Of a DNA stretch of 59,732 nt, positions 7,343 through 16,428 are shown piece after piece. How positions within the stretch are numbered: the stretch's first letter is position 1; each line of letters begins with the position of its first letter. The translations under genes and the position numbers were made by a program. Source of the DNA: Methylococcaceae bacterium (GTDB lineage: Bacteria; Pseudomonadota; Gammaproteobacteria; Methylococcales; Methylomonadaceae); assembly GCA_947505105.1 (NCBI GenBank), contig CANNKG010000008.1, forward strand, positions 1-59,732, given 5' to 3'. The notes under the pieces were generated by a model. The model worked only from the letters and a program-made list of their open reading frames with translations, did no database searches and was not told the origin of the DNA.

Positions 7343-9940
7343 TTAATAAAGTTTTGTGTAATCCTTCAAATAAAAAGTCCAAGTAAGATCATTTTCTAAA
7401 TGTACTTGCCAAGTCGAATTGAATGCGAAAACGGTTGGTAAGGTGGCGACTCTGGTTAGGTCGTCGTAACTTGCAGGCTGAGCATGGATCAGGCTTGAAA
7501 TGGCGCTATAACGTTCCAGTTTGAAGCGAAAACCGCCAATATCGCGTAATTCGGCGTAAAAAATTTGGCCGAGAGCTTGAACATCTCGAATGATTAATAG
7601 TCCGGTCTTATCGTCATAGACCGATACTGCTTGCTGTTCTTGCAAGATCGGGTCAAGGGGCGGCGCTTGATAATTTTCACAACTGCTCGTCGGACGTTGG
7701 AGCAGTTGAACGTTGGAAATTTCCTCCAAACTTACCTGAACGGGTCCGATGATTTTATCGAGATAGCTGGTGGCTACGCTTTTGAGATTATAGTTATCCG
7801 GGTTAAGAGGGATGCTGAATTGGCCGGTACTGAAACTTAAGGTCGAATCATTGACTATGCCATTTAGCATGCTGGACACTTCAGCTTCACTAATGCCGCC
7901 CAATACACATTCGTTCAATACGAAGCCCTTGATAATGCCTTGTTGAGGCTGATCGGTCAAAAACACCTGCAATTGGTAGGAAGTGGTCGTTAAATCCTCG
8001 GTCGAGCAATCGGCGTCTCTCGGAAAAATCTTTTTGCTGCTTGGGCTTATGTTGTTTGGAATACCGGTGGAGCATAGAGACGGATTACTATTGGTAATTT
8101 TGATCATTAGCATCTGATTACCGGTGCCGGTAAAAATTAATTGTTGGCCTCTGCCGGTGATGCCGTTCAGGCCATTAAGGATGAGATTGCCACTCGCATC
8201 ATAGAGAGCGATGCTTGGCGCAATACTTTTTCCGACTGAACTGTCCGGAATGTTGATGGTGTACCGAACACCCGGTTTGGTGTAGAACGTAAACCAAGCG
8301 TCAGGGTTAGCCAAGGTAAAGAAATGTTGTTGTGGATAATCATTGACTAATACTGGAAGGGCCTGCTTTAACGTGAAGTTAGGACCGCCGAAACTTCCGA
8401 ACGCTAATTGTGTGGTCGTTTTTGGATAATCTTTACCTAACAACCAATCTTTTGGCGTGTTGGAGGCTCGAAAGGTGTCGACTACGCCTTCAAAACCATT
8501 GTATTCGATAATGTTTGAAGCGACGGGGACCGCCTCACCCATAGTGGGGGTCGCGTTAGCCAGATTTGAAGTCCCACCGGCAGCGATTTCGCGGGTGTTT
8601 TTTAGATTTTCGGCGACTACTTGATGGTCAACTGAAATGGCTTGACCGCTTTTACCGTATGAAAAACTGACTACGTGCCATTCACCAAAACGGAACCCGG
8701 TATTCTTAGCGATCAGTTGTTGAGGTGCACCGTCGCCTCCGAACACAGTTTCGATATTTAAGGTAATGTCGCCGTTTTGACACGCGGTAAATGTTGCGCT
8801 GCCCGGCCAGATGAAATCACTGGGCGCCAAGGTTTGAAAAATGATTGCGCAATTGTCGTTTATTGAGAGTTGTCTATTCACAAAACTGTAGGCAGAACCA
8901 ATATTCAGGCGGAATTCCAGCGTACCAGAGGTCGGTAGGTCGGTGCTAAACGGATAAGTCACCCGGCTTTTGGCAAGGCGTGAAAATTTTGCGCCCTGTC
9001 CTAATGGTGTTTGTTCATAACTTAGCCCAGTCGATGTTCCGGGGGTGGTCATATTGGTAAATTCTTCGCGCCATACCTCTCCCTCTTTCGGCAGGGTAGG
9101 TGGTGCAGTATCTGTGGGAGTTGGGTCAGTTGTTGTGGGTGTAGTAGGTGTTGTAGGTGTTGTAGGTGTGGTTGGCGGTGTTTCTACTAATGGACTGAAT
9201 TTTTTACCGTCCCGCACCAAACGCACTAAATGTGGAATACTTTTGCTTTCGGAGAGACTGGTCGCTTGTTCAAAAGATAAATACCAAGCCTTGCTGACTG
9301 GAGCGGCTGTCGCTTTAAGTAACAGATTTGGGCTGGTCGTTAGAATCGGACTAATCAATAAATTTGGATTACTGATAAGGGTCGGGTTAATGCTTGTAAT
9401 AGGTGTCAAAATGGTCTGAGAGAAATAAGTGCTTGACCAGAATCCGGACACTGGGACAGTTGTGACCAAGCTAACAGAAGCAGTTTTAATATCCGGAAAA
9501 AACGTGCTATCAATTGCCGGTGTGTAACTTGAGTTAAGCAGGGTTTTTAATTCATTAAGGGTCGGCAAGCGCCAGTCATTAGCGCCGCACAGACCGACTT
9601 TATTCACTCGTTGGGTGAATTTTTCGGTATCGCAATTGCCGCGATCGGAACATTGTCCGCCATTGGCTGTTCCTACATTGCCACCATTGGTATTCGGATC
9701 GGAGTTGTACCAAGTATAGCTTGAAAAGGGGCTGCGCAGACTCACATTAGCGTTTTTGACCTCCCAGATGAGTTGAGTGTTGCTGTCATATGTACAACCC
9801 CACATACTTGACGTAGTGCCAAGGGTTGTCGAATCTGTTAACGCCGAACCATCATTGGCTACTTTACTATATTTTGCCGCCGCATAATTGGGCAAACTAA
9901 GGAGGAGTAATATCCCTAAATATTTAGGAAAAACGTTCAT
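7343..9940 (-). CDS. Large exported protein with DUF1566 (Lcl-type) and LamG-like domains
   Basis: A signal peptide (about 1–22, ending YAAA) is followed by a DUF1566/Lcl C-terminal-type domain (about 42–245: VGLCGANDWRLPTLNELKTL, FWSSTY, LVRLVRDG). A Thr/Pro linker (about 254–284) leads to a beta-rich region (about 300–490) that looks like a concanavalin/LamG-type fold. The C-terminus (500–865) is beta-rich with no family I can name. The DUF1566 domain is interrupted by a low-complexity Asn/Leu/Ser stretch (about 177–210). Such proteins are usually secreted or surface-bound, some binding glycans. The function here is unknown. It is a single gene with no operon partner. Confidence 0.75.
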   Translation of the reverse strand: MNVFPKYLGILLLLSLPNYAAAKYSKVANDGSALTDSTTLGTTSSMWGCTYDSNTQLIWEVKNANVSLRSPFSSYTWYNSDPNTNGGNVGTANGGQCSDRGNCDTEKFTQRVNKVGLCGANDWRLPTLNELKTLLNSSYTPAIDSTFFPDIKTASVSLVTTVPVSGFWSSTYFSQTILTPITSINPTLISNPNLLISPILTTSPNLLLKATAAPVSKAWYLSFEQATSLSESKSIPHLVRLVRDGKKFSPLVETPPTTPTTPTTPTTPTTTDPTPTDTAPPTLPKEGEVWREEFTNMTTPGTSTGLSYEQTPLGQGAKFSRLAKSRVTYPFSTDLPTSGTLEFRLNIGSAYSFVNRQLSINDNCAIIFQTLAPSDFIWPGSATFTACQNGDITLNIETVFGGDGAPQQLIAKNTGFRFGEWHVVSFSYGKSGQAISVDHQVVAENLKNTREIAAGGTSNLANATPTMGEAVPVASNIIEYNGFEGVVDTFRASNTPKDWLLGKDYPKTTTQLAFGSFGGPNFTLKQALPVLVNDYPQQHFFTLANPDAWFTFYTKPGVRYTINIPDSSVGKSIAPSIALYDASGNLILNGLNGITGRGQQLIFTGTGNQMLMIKITNSNPSLCSTGIPNNISPSSKKIFPRDADCSTEDLTTTSYQLQVFLTDQPQQGIIKGFVLNECVLGGISEAEVSSMLNGIVNDSTLSFSTGQFSIPLNPDNYNLKSVATSYLDKIIGPVQVSLEEISNVQLLQRPTSSCENYQAPPLDPILQEQQAVSVYDDKTGLLIIRDVQALGQIFYAELRDIGGFRFKLERYSAISSLIHAQPASYDDLTRVATLPTVFAFNSTWQVHLENDLTWTFYLKDYTKLY
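9136..9177 (-). repeat. 9-bp tandem repeat coding the Thr-Thr-Pro linker
   Basis: Copies of a 9-base unit (plus strand GTAGGTGTT with small variations) encode the repeated TPT/TTP linker of the exported DUF1566 protein. The unit is a multiple of three, so copy-number change would lengthen or shorten the linker without breaking the frame. Confidence 0.65.
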
Positions 9941-10233
9941 GGTGCGTACCTATAAATATTTAATTCAATAGTAAAAAACCAATAAGCTCAATATTATAGA
10001 AGGAAATTTAGTTTACGTTGCGAGTCTAATTGTCTTTACGGCTCAGTGTAGCAAAAAGTAAAGTTTTGAGGGGGTAAATTTTGGGTATTGATACGGAAAT
10101 AATCGGCACTTAGTAACATCCAAAGAATATTTGAGTAACTTAAATTGCTTCACCCCAAGTTTCTTAGGGCGAAAGGGGCGTGATGTGCAAGTTTTTTTCT
10201 GCACGTTACTTAAGTTATAGGAGGGAGTTATCC

Positions 10234-10296
10234 ATGAAGCATCGATATGGGCTAAAAAATAATGACTTGATGGTAAAAAAGGCACCCCATCCGTAG
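10234..10296 (+). CDS. Possible 20-residue peptide with a strong ribosome binding site
   Basis: An ATG frame of 20 codons begins 8 bases after AGGAGGG, one of the best Shine-Dalgarno sequences in the window. The peptide is basic (MKHRYGLKNNDLMVKKAPHP). Nothing obvious follows that it could lead into, and no family is recognised. It may be a decayed gene start or a chance frame. Confidence 0.25.
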   Translation: MKHRYGLKNNDLMVKKAPHP

Positions 10297-10660
10297 TCCC
10301 CGACGACCACAAACGGGATGCCATTACCCTAACTGAAATAACTATGAGGAGAACTACAAATATTCTAATGCATCAATAATGCCAAGATGAGTCTTGAGCG
10401 AACATGGTTGCTTTACGCCGGATAGCTGTTTATGACCAAGTTCAATAGTTGCTTATTGATGGTGCATGTTCGAATATTGCGCACCAATAGTAACCAGGTT
10501 TTTCTGGAATATTCTGAGAAGGGCATGAGCAATTTTGTTATCGGTAATCGGTATGATCAAGGTCACTCCAAGCGCTTAATCATCAGGTTGACTAACAAGC
10601 CAAATTTATCAAATACTTTGATGTTAAGCGGGGCTATAGTCAAATCTGGCGTACAGAAAT

Positions 10661-10773
10661 TTAAGCGGCTTGCTGTTGTTGCACCCTCTCCTCAGTTTGT
10701 TTAATGTCATTGGTAAATTTCACGCCGGTAATGACATCCGCTAAATGTTGAAAGCCCTTTAATGTAAAGCATC
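10661..10773 (-). pseudogene. Remnant resembling a transposase C-terminus
   Basis: A minus-strand frame of about 36 codons without a start ends in a stop at 10661. It reads KGFQHLADVITGVKF followed by a polar, Gln-rich tail. The look is that of a transposase C-terminus, but I cannot name the IS family. Upstream in the same direction the frame is broken by stops. Confidence 0.25.
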
Positions 10774-10934
10774 GTTATTTTCGATGATTCCAATCTATTC
10801 TTTCTATTTTACAATGTAAATTTCTATCTGTAAGTTATGCCAAGGATAGTCACCGGATCGAGAATTTTGTCATGCAGGCTTCTCTTTTGTGTATGGCTCA
10901 AACAAGCTAACTCTCAAACTCAAGGGAATATTTA

Positions 10935-12512
10935 ATGAAATCCATTAAATCTTTGATTAAATTAGAAAATATTGGCATGAACTGGAAAGAAGATTTACTC
11001 GCTTCTTTCGTCGTCTTTTTGGTGGCGTTGCCTCTCTCGATGGGAGTTGCAATTGCATCCGGTGTTCCGATGGATAAAGCCGCTTCGGTCGGGCTTTTAA
11101 CCGCGATCGTTGGTGGAATCGTAGCTGGTCCGTTATCAGGATGTCCTTTGCAGGTTAGAGGTCCGGCAGCCGGTCTTGCAGTAATGGTGGCGTTATTCAT
11201 TGAAGAACAAAGTTTTCAGACTCTAGGCCTCATTATTGTAATCGGTGGACTCATCCAGCTGTCGGCAGGCTTTTTGGGTGTGGGGCAAATGTTTCGGGCT
11301 GTATCCCCTGCATTGATTCAAGGCATGTTAGCAGGTATTGGAATATCCATATTAGCCTCTCAATTTCACATTATGCTGGACCATGCGCCCCCAGGAACCG
11401 GCAAAGCGTTTGCAGGAGTAATCAACTTGCTGACAATACCGCGTGCTGTATTGCATAGCTTTCATGAGCAGGGTGAACAATCAGCAGAGCTGATCGGTTT
11501 GTTAACGATAGCCACACTCTTCTTATGGATGAATTTCGCACCCAAAAAACTCAAACTGCTGCCGGCTCCACTCATTGGCATTCTGATGGCTACAGCATCT
11601 ACCTTGATACTGGATCTTCAAATCAAGTTTGTGCCCATTCCTGATCATTTATCAGATGCCATTAGTTGGCCGACGGGTCTTTGGTTGGAACGATTATCGG
11701 ATCTTTCGATTTGGCTGGGTGGATTATCCCTCGCCTTCGTTGCCAGTGCAGAATCATTATTAACGGCAACAGCGGTGGATTCAATGCAGCAGCGTACGCC
11801 AAAGACTCAGTATAACCGGGAACTGGTTGCGGAAGGTTTGGGTAATGTCGTCTGCGGCATATTAGGCGTGCTGCCGGTCACGGGCGTAATCGTGCGTAGC
11901 ACTGCCAATGTGAATGCAGGTGCCAGAACCCGGTTGTCCGGTTTTCTTCACGGTGTCTGGCTGTTGCTGTTCGTTATGTTTATGCCGGGCGTGTTATCCC
12001 ATATCCCGGTTGCGGCGTTGGCTGCAATACTCGTATTCACCGGAATAAAACTTACCAAATTTCAATTCGCCAAAATTCTCTGGCGCCAAGATAAGGGAGA
12101 AGCGCTGATTTACCTGGCAACCCTATGTTCGGTGGTGGTTGTAGATCTGTTTACAGGAATCGCCATAGGCATTACGATGGCGTTGGCGAAATTGTTGTAT
12201 TCGTTCTCTCACCTCGACATTGAAGTGAGAGAAGATCGTGAAAACGGTCAGACTTATATTCATCTGAAGGGTGCTGCAAGTTTTATGCGTCTCCCAATTT
12301 TGGCGAATACCCTGGAGAAACTCCCCGCCAACGCGCATGTGCATATATTGATCCGCGATTTGAATTTTATCGACCATGCCTGTCTTGACTTGCTGGTCAA
12401 TTGGGAACAGCAACACCAGGCAGCAGGCGGTGAGTTGGTTTTTGACTGGGATGCCCTGCATAGCGTATTTCAACGACACGCATGGGGTAACGGCAAACAA
12501 GCACTGTTTTAA
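10935..12512 (+). CDS. SulP-family inorganic anion transporter
   Basis: An inner-membrane permease of 525 residues. It opens with NWKEDLLASFVVFLVALPLSMGVAIASG and PLSGCPLQVRGPAAGLAVMVA, the SulP signature, has about 11–12 hydrophobic segments up to residue 415, and ends in a C-terminal STAS-like domain (about 425–525, containing HILIRDLNFIDHACLDLLVNWE). SulP members carry sulfate, bicarbonate or other anions. The intact cysD gene 620 bases downstream hints at sulfate. No carbonic anhydrase gene is near, so bicarbonate is less supported but not excluded. The lipoprotein gene 30 bases downstream is probably cotranscribed. Confidence 0.9.
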   Translation: MKSIKSLIKLENIGMNWKEDLLASFVVFLVALPLSMGVAIASGVPMDKAASVGLLTAIVGGIVAGPLSGCPLQVRGPAAGLAVMVALFIEEQSFQTLGLIIVIGGLIQLSAGFLGVGQMFRAVSPALIQGMLAGIGISILASQFHIMLDHAPPGTGKAFAGVINLLTIPRAVLHSFHEQGEQSAELIGLLTIATLFLWMNFAPKKLKLLPAPLIGILMATASTLILDLQIKFVPIPDHLSDAISWPTGLWLERLSDLSIWLGGLSLAFVASAESLLTATAVDSMQQRTPKTQYNRELVAEGLGNVVCGILGVLPVTGVIVRSTANVNAGARTRLSGFLHGVWLLLFVMFMPGVLSHIPVAALAAILVFTGIKLTKFQFAKILWRQDKGEALIYLATLCSVVVVDLFTGIAIGITMALAKLLYSFSHLDIEVREDRENGQTYIHLKGAASFMRLPILANTLEKLPANAHVHILIRDLNFIDHACLDLLVNWEQQHQAAGGELVFDWDALHSVFQRHAWGNGKQALF

Positions 12513-12542
12513 CAACTTTTGTTTTTTCTATGGAGATAGCTT

Positions 12543-12902
12543 ATGAATCTAAAAAAATTATTGATTTTAATTGTTGTATCGACTTCCTTGAGCGCTTGCG
12601 CTACCCGGGAAAAATCCCCTACTCCTCACAATTGGGCACTGTCGGTTCAGACTGCGGAAACGCGTGAAAATCACGAAGCCTTGGCGAAACATTATGATGA
12701 GGTCGCTCAAGAAATGCTGGTGGATGCCGAAGAGGAAAAAGCCATGCTTGAGCAATATCAGGCCCAGCCCTATAAATACGGTAAACGCATCCTCGATTTG
12801 AAAGCGCACGCTACCGCCATGATTCGCGATTTTGAGCTTGCCGCCGAGGAGAGCAAGCAAATGGCCAATTATCATCGACAGTTGGCAACCGCAATCGAAT
12901 AA
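12543..12902 (+). CDS. Small lipoprotein with a helical domain
   Basis: A lipoprotein signal peptide with lipobox L-S-A-C (Cys19 of MNLKKLLILIVVSTSLSAC) leads into about 100 mostly helical, Glu/Ala/Lys-rich residues that probably form a coiled coil (LAKHYDEVAQEMLVDAEEEK and onward). GGAGATAG stands 5–8 bases before the ATG. It follows the SulP gene by 30 bases in the same direction. No specific function is known. It could lie in the outer membrane or periplasm. Confidence 0.75.
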   Translation: MNLKKLLILIVVSTSLSACATREKSPTPHNWALSVQTAETRENHEALAKHYDEVAQEMLVDAEEEKAMLEQYQAQPYKYGKRILDLKAHATAMIRDFELAAEESKQMANYHRQLATAIE

Positions 12903-13135
12903 TCCAAGTTGTTAGCCTCCTGCTGAAAGGATTTATTCGGGGGTAGCCTATCCACCAAAGAAGCTAAAGCCGATATTCATCGCAGTGTGCGTTGCCGCTA
13001 TCAAATAGTGGTGGCGCATTCAACACGTTTGCAACGCCAGTTCAATGCGATTAATGCAATTGCTGGATCGACTTTGTAAGCAAATTAACCGGCAACTGTA
13101 GTGTCAATCGTGTGCTTTTTACCCAGGATTTCATC

Positions 13136-14044
13136 ATGACAAGTCACCATTTAACCCATTTAAAGCAACTGGAAGCCGAGAGCATCCACATCATCCGTGA
13201 AGTGGCGGCGGAATTCGAAAAACCGGTGATGCTGTATTCCATCGGCAAAGATTCGGCAGTAATGCTGGATTTGGCCATGAAAGCATTTTATCCCGGCAAA
13301 CCGCCGTTTCCGTTACTGCATATCGACACTACCTGGAAATTCCGAGAAATGATCGAATTTCGTGATCGCTATACCCGTGAACTGGGTCTGGAGTTGCTGG
13401 TATATACCAATCAGGAAGGCGTCCGCATGGGCGTCAACCCATTCAGCTATGGCAGCCAAAAACACACCGATATCATGAAGACGCAGGCGTTAAAACAGGC
13501 GCTGGATTTGTATCGTTTCGATGCAGCGTTTGGCGGTGCACGGCGCGACGAAGAAAAATCTCGCGCCAAGGAGCGGGTCTATTCATTCCGCGACAAGCAC
13601 CATCGCTGGGATCCTAAAAACCAGCGTCCGGAGCTCTGGAATATCTACAACGGCAAGATCGACAATGGCGAATCGATCCGGGTCTTTCCGCTGTCAAACT
13701 GGACCGAACTCGATGTTTGGCAATATATCCACTTGGAACACATTCCCATCGTGCCGTTGTATTTCGCCAAGGAACGGCCGGTTGTCGAGCGCGATGGCAT
13801 GCTGATCATGGTGGATGACGAACGCATGCCTTTAGGCCCGGAAGATAAGGTCGAAATGAAAAGGGTGCGATTCCGTACTTTGGGTTGCTACCCACTCACC
13901 GGTGCAGTCGAGTCCAATGCTACTACCCTGCCGGAAATTATCCAGGAAATGCTGCTGACTACCACCTCCGAACGCCAAGGTCGCTTGATCGATCATGATC
14001 AGGCTGGCTCGATGGAACGGAAGAAACGTGAAGGCTATTTCTAA
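13136..14044 (+). CDS. cysD: Sulfate adenylyltransferase subunit 2
   Basis: The catalytic subunit of the ATP sulfurylase CysDN, which makes adenosine 5'-phosphosulfate. From the ATG at 13136 it is 302 residues, the usual length. A start at 13112 would add eight unconserved residues. The PP-loop SIGKDS is at 35–40, and the family sequences [35 protein letters not shown] and [12 protein letters not shown] are intact. Its normal partner cysN follows by 19 bases but survives only as a fragment, so this CysD would need a CysN from elsewhere. Confidence 0.95.
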   Translation: MTSHHLTHLKQLEAESIHIIREVAAEFEKPVMLYSIGKDSAVMLDLAMKAFYPGKPPFPLLHIDTTWKFREMIEFRDRYTRELGLELLVYTNQEGVRMGVNPFSYGSQKHTDIMKTQALKQALDLYRFDAAFGGARRDEEKSRAKERVYSFRDKHHRWDPKNQRPELWNIYNGKIDNGESIRVFPLSNWTELDVWQYIHLEHIPIVPLYFAKERPVVERDGMLIMVDDERMPLGPEDKVEMKRVRFRTLGCYPLTGAVESNATTLPEIIQEMLLTTTSERQGRLIDHDQAGSMERKKREGYF

Positions 14045-14063
14045 TCAACCTGCAGAGAATTCC

Positions 14064-14264
14064 ATGCCCGACCAATCCGCTTTAAACGCCTCCGACACCA
14101 ACGCCTATTTGGCGCAACACAGGCGCAAGAAACTGCTGCACCTTTTAACCTGCGGCAACGGCAACGACCGGCATGTTCTTCGATCGCAACCTTCTCGGTA
14201 TCGACGGAATTTATGCGCCATTGAAGCCGAGCGGGGTGAATCATTGAAAATCAATAGACCATAA
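14064..14264 (+). pseudogene. cysN: Remnant of the 5' end of cysN
   Basis: The frame starts at the expected place after cysD and reads SALNASDTNAYLAQHRRKKL followed by LHLLTCGN, matching the CysN N-terminus (…I..YLAQHE.K.LLRFLTCGSVDDGKST). It departs before the GTP-binding G1 loop, so no GTPase domain exists. The remaining codons to the stop at 14264 are unrelated, as expected for a deletion or frameshift join. CysN normally has about 470–640 residues. Confidence 0.75.
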
Positions 14265-14275
14265 GGATACTTGCC

Positions 14276-14443
14276 ATGGTTAGTTCCATTCAGCGCGGAC
14301 TGTTCGTGACCGGGACCGGGACCGGTGACGGCAAGACTCACATCGCCGCGATTCTGGCGCATCAACAAGAATCGCAACCTAGTTGCCCACCCCGGCAATC
14401 GATCAACACCATTCAACTAAAAAATAGTCATGAAAATACATAG
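14276..14443 (+). pseudogene. bioD: Remnant of the 5' end of bioD (dethiobiotin synthetase)
   Basis: A 55-codon frame opens with RGLFVTGTGTGDGKTHIAAI, matching the BioD N-terminus (usually G.FVTGTDTGVGKT), including the phosphate-binding Gly/Lys/Thr residues. After about 30 residues the similarity ends and the sequence becomes polar and unstructured. BioD is about 220–230 residues. No other bio gene is present. The stop overlaps the start of the methyltransferase gene. Confidence 0.6.
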
Positions 14444-15437
14444 CCCTGTACAACAAGAATTATGCTCAATTCCGTGCAACCTTTGTGGCAGCAAGGAGGT
14501 GAATCTTCTTGCAAATCACAGTCGGAGCGGAGAGCCGCTTCGAACATTAATTTGCAGAGAATGTGGCCTAGTGTGGTCTGATCCTTTACCACACCATCCC
14601 CGTGACTTTTATGAAAATGACTATCGCATTAGCTACAAAGGCAACTATTCTCCGAAGCCAAAGCACATTTTACGCGCTGGAAACGTAGCTTTAACTCGTC
14701 ATCGAAAAATCGAACGATTGCTTGCAACTCCATGCGCGATTCTCGATGTCGGTTCAGGTGGAGGCGAATTTGCTTATTTGCTCCAGACTCTCGGACATCA
14801 GGTGCAAGGCATCGAACCCAATAAGGGCTATGCCGAATATTCCATAGGCGAATATGGACTCAATGTTCACGTCGGTTTTGTTCAGGACGTTATCATTCCT
14901 CAACACAGTTTCGATCTAATTACTATCTGGCATGTTTTGGAACACACCGATAATCCATTTGCAGTGCTCACAAAATTGCACACGTTATTGAAATCACAAG
15001 GAATTCTTATTGTTGAAGTCCCCAATATTGAGGCCATCTGTCAGTCACCGAAGAGCACCTTCCATGAAGCCCATATTTTTCACTTTAATATTGCCACACT
15101 CACCAGACTGGCCGAGAAAGCGGGTTTCAACAAAATATCTGCCGAGGTTTCCGCTGATGGTGGAAATATTACACTGTTTCTCCTCAAGGCAATAAAGGAC
15201 AGCAATGAAGAAAGTGAACTGACTATCAAAGGTAACGCCGAAAGCATTTCCAAAATCATCCGCAATCACACATCCCTAAAACACTATTTAACGTCATACC
15301 CTTACCGCCGATTATTCCATCGCATTCTCAGATATTGTATCGAGCTAAAACACAACAGTAGCTTCACTGGCGGTCGACGATTGCTGGATCGACACTATCG
15401 GCATTTATTGCAACAGCTTCTGGAGGTCAGGAGCTGA
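14430..15437 (+). CDS. SAM-dependent methyltransferase with N-terminal zinc ribbon
   Basis: A 335-residue class I methyltransferase. The N-terminus carries a four-cysteine zinc ribbon (CNLCGSKE and later CRECGLVW, residues 16–45). The SAM motif I is ILDVGSGGGEFAYLLQTLGHQVQGIEP (about 108–134), followed by ITIWHVLEHTDNP. This domain pair is common in enzymes methylating sugars in surface polysaccharides. It stands alone on the plus strand between gene remnants and does not join the opposite-strand polysaccharide operon. It overlaps the bioD remnant by 14 bases, so the start is not certain. Confidence 0.85.
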   Translation: MKIHSPVQQELCSIPCNLCGSKEVNLLANHSRSGEPLRTLICRECGLVWSDPLPHHPRDFYENDYRISYKGNYSPKPKHILRAGNVALTRHRKIERLLATPCAILDVGSGGGEFAYLLQTLGHQVQGIEPNKGYAEYSIGEYGLNVHVGFVQDVIIPQHSFDLITIWHVLEHTDNPFAVLTKLHTLLKSQGILIVEVPNIEAICQSPKSTFHEAHIFHFNIATLTRLAEKAGFNKISAEVSADGGNITLFLLKAIKDSNEESELTIKGNAESISKIIRNHTSLKHYLTSYPYRRLFHRILRYCIELKHNSSFTGGRRLLDRHYRHLLQQLLEVRS

Positions 15438-15484
15438 TTTTAATTAATGTCATAACTGGCTATACTAAGCTTTTGTATCATGGA

Positions 15485-16113
15485 ATGAAAAATGAAGCGG
15501 AAGTTATTGCCTATGATGGCGAAGAGTTCACCCTCCAAGTAAAAGTAAAAATAACCGGCTCTCCGTTTAAGATAGAGCATGCGATATTAAATGCTTGCAA
15601 TGAGAAGGGAAAGCTCGCCACGTTGAATGCGATTAAAAAATTTGACACCGATGGTAGTCCGATTCATATAGCCGGAATCAAGTTGACGGCTGAGGCTCCT
15701 ATCCCTTAATTCTATGAAACACTGTATGGTGCCGTTGAAGTATCGCGTTACGTTTACCAAACGTCCAAAGGAGGTAAGGCATATTGTCCCCTGGAAGGCT
15801 CAGCGCGAATCATTCGCAGTGTGACGCCAAGATTTGCTCAACAAATTTCACATAAATATGCCAAGTTGAATGCCCCTGCAGTTTGTCGTGATTTAGAGGA
15901 TATCCGTCACCGGAAAATCGCCCATTCTTATGTGCAAGATGTGGCTGATTGGGTTGGGGCGATTGCCAGAAAAGTTGGGAATATACGACGCCCGCTCTCA
16001 ATGAGGCCCTTACCAGTATCGTAATCAGTATGAACGGTGCCTATGTTCTGATGCATGAAGACGGCTATCGAGAAGCGATACATCGACGAGCAGAGTTCTG
16101 TCTTCGTCGCTGA
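15485..16113 (+). pseudogene. Broken ISKra4-family transposase
   Basis: The sequence reads as an ISKra4-type transposase: KKFDTDGSPIHIAGIKLTAE, then a TAA at 15707, then in the same frame YETLYGAVEVSRYVYQTSKG, KAYCPLEGSARII and TPRFAQQISHKYAKLN. Near 15990 the frame shifts and continues as ALTSIVISMNGAYVLMHEDG to a stop at 16113. The N-terminal part and most of the catalytic core are missing. It is an inactive fragment of the element, with at least one nonsense change and one frameshift. Terminal repeats were not found. Confidence 0.8.
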
Positions 16114-16428
16114 TTTTTGGTAACTGTGGCTTGAGAGAATCCATCTAGCTTTTCTAACTTGTTTTTTAAGTTGTTAACTACAATTAATGAGAAGTTACAG
16201 ATTCATTAGCCAATTTTACAGCTGATTATTTAAATTCTGAAGTATAGATTTTGTGCTTTTCTTTGCTCATGTTAGACACACTTTATCGTTTAGGATATTT
16301 TTATTTGTGTGTCCGGTTTAGGTGTAGCCGCATCTTAGCAACCTGAATTCACTAACTTGCACAACGGGTCCCCTTTGGAAGAAAGGATTTAAGTTGTTCA
16401 AGTTCTTTCGGGCATGTTATTTAGCCTG
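16114..16428. other. Intergenic region downstream of the heptose genes
   Basis: These 315 AT-rich bases lie between the decayed transposase and the 3' end of hddC. I see no gene and no convincing terminator. Confidence 0.5.

Larger units (their letters stand above)
9941..10934. other. Gene-poor region with decayed sequence
   Basis: Nearly 1 kb between divergent genes. It holds a possible short peptide frame with a strong ribosome binding site (10234–10296), a minus-strand remnant resembling a transposase tail (10661–10773) and a small hairpin (GTGCA/TGCAC near 10180–10205). Other open stretches on both strands lack start signals and protein-like composition. The last 150 bases should contain the SulP promoter. 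Confidence 0.5.

Noticed and set aside
9045-9419. Gly/Val-rich 124-codon frame opposite the DUF1566 gene
   Set aside because: It is the antisense image of the Thr/Pro repeat linker.
10043-10324. 93-codon minus-strand frame in the gap upstream of the SulP gene
   Set aside because: There is no ribosome site, the composition is not protein-like, and the opposite strand has a better start signal in the same region.
10432-10704. 90-codon plus-strand frame
   Set aside because: It is antisense to the transposase-tail remnant and has no ribosome binding site.
12903-13135. Open stretch between the lipoprotein gene and cysD
   Set aside because: About 45 codons are open on the plus strand with no start codon, ribosome site or recognisable sequence. 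It may be decayed coding DNA but cannot be supported.
13995-14060. Upstream extension of the cysN remnant into cysD
   Set aside because: The frame is open but overlaps conserved cysD codons, and the remnant's similarity to CysN begins only after the ATG at 14064.
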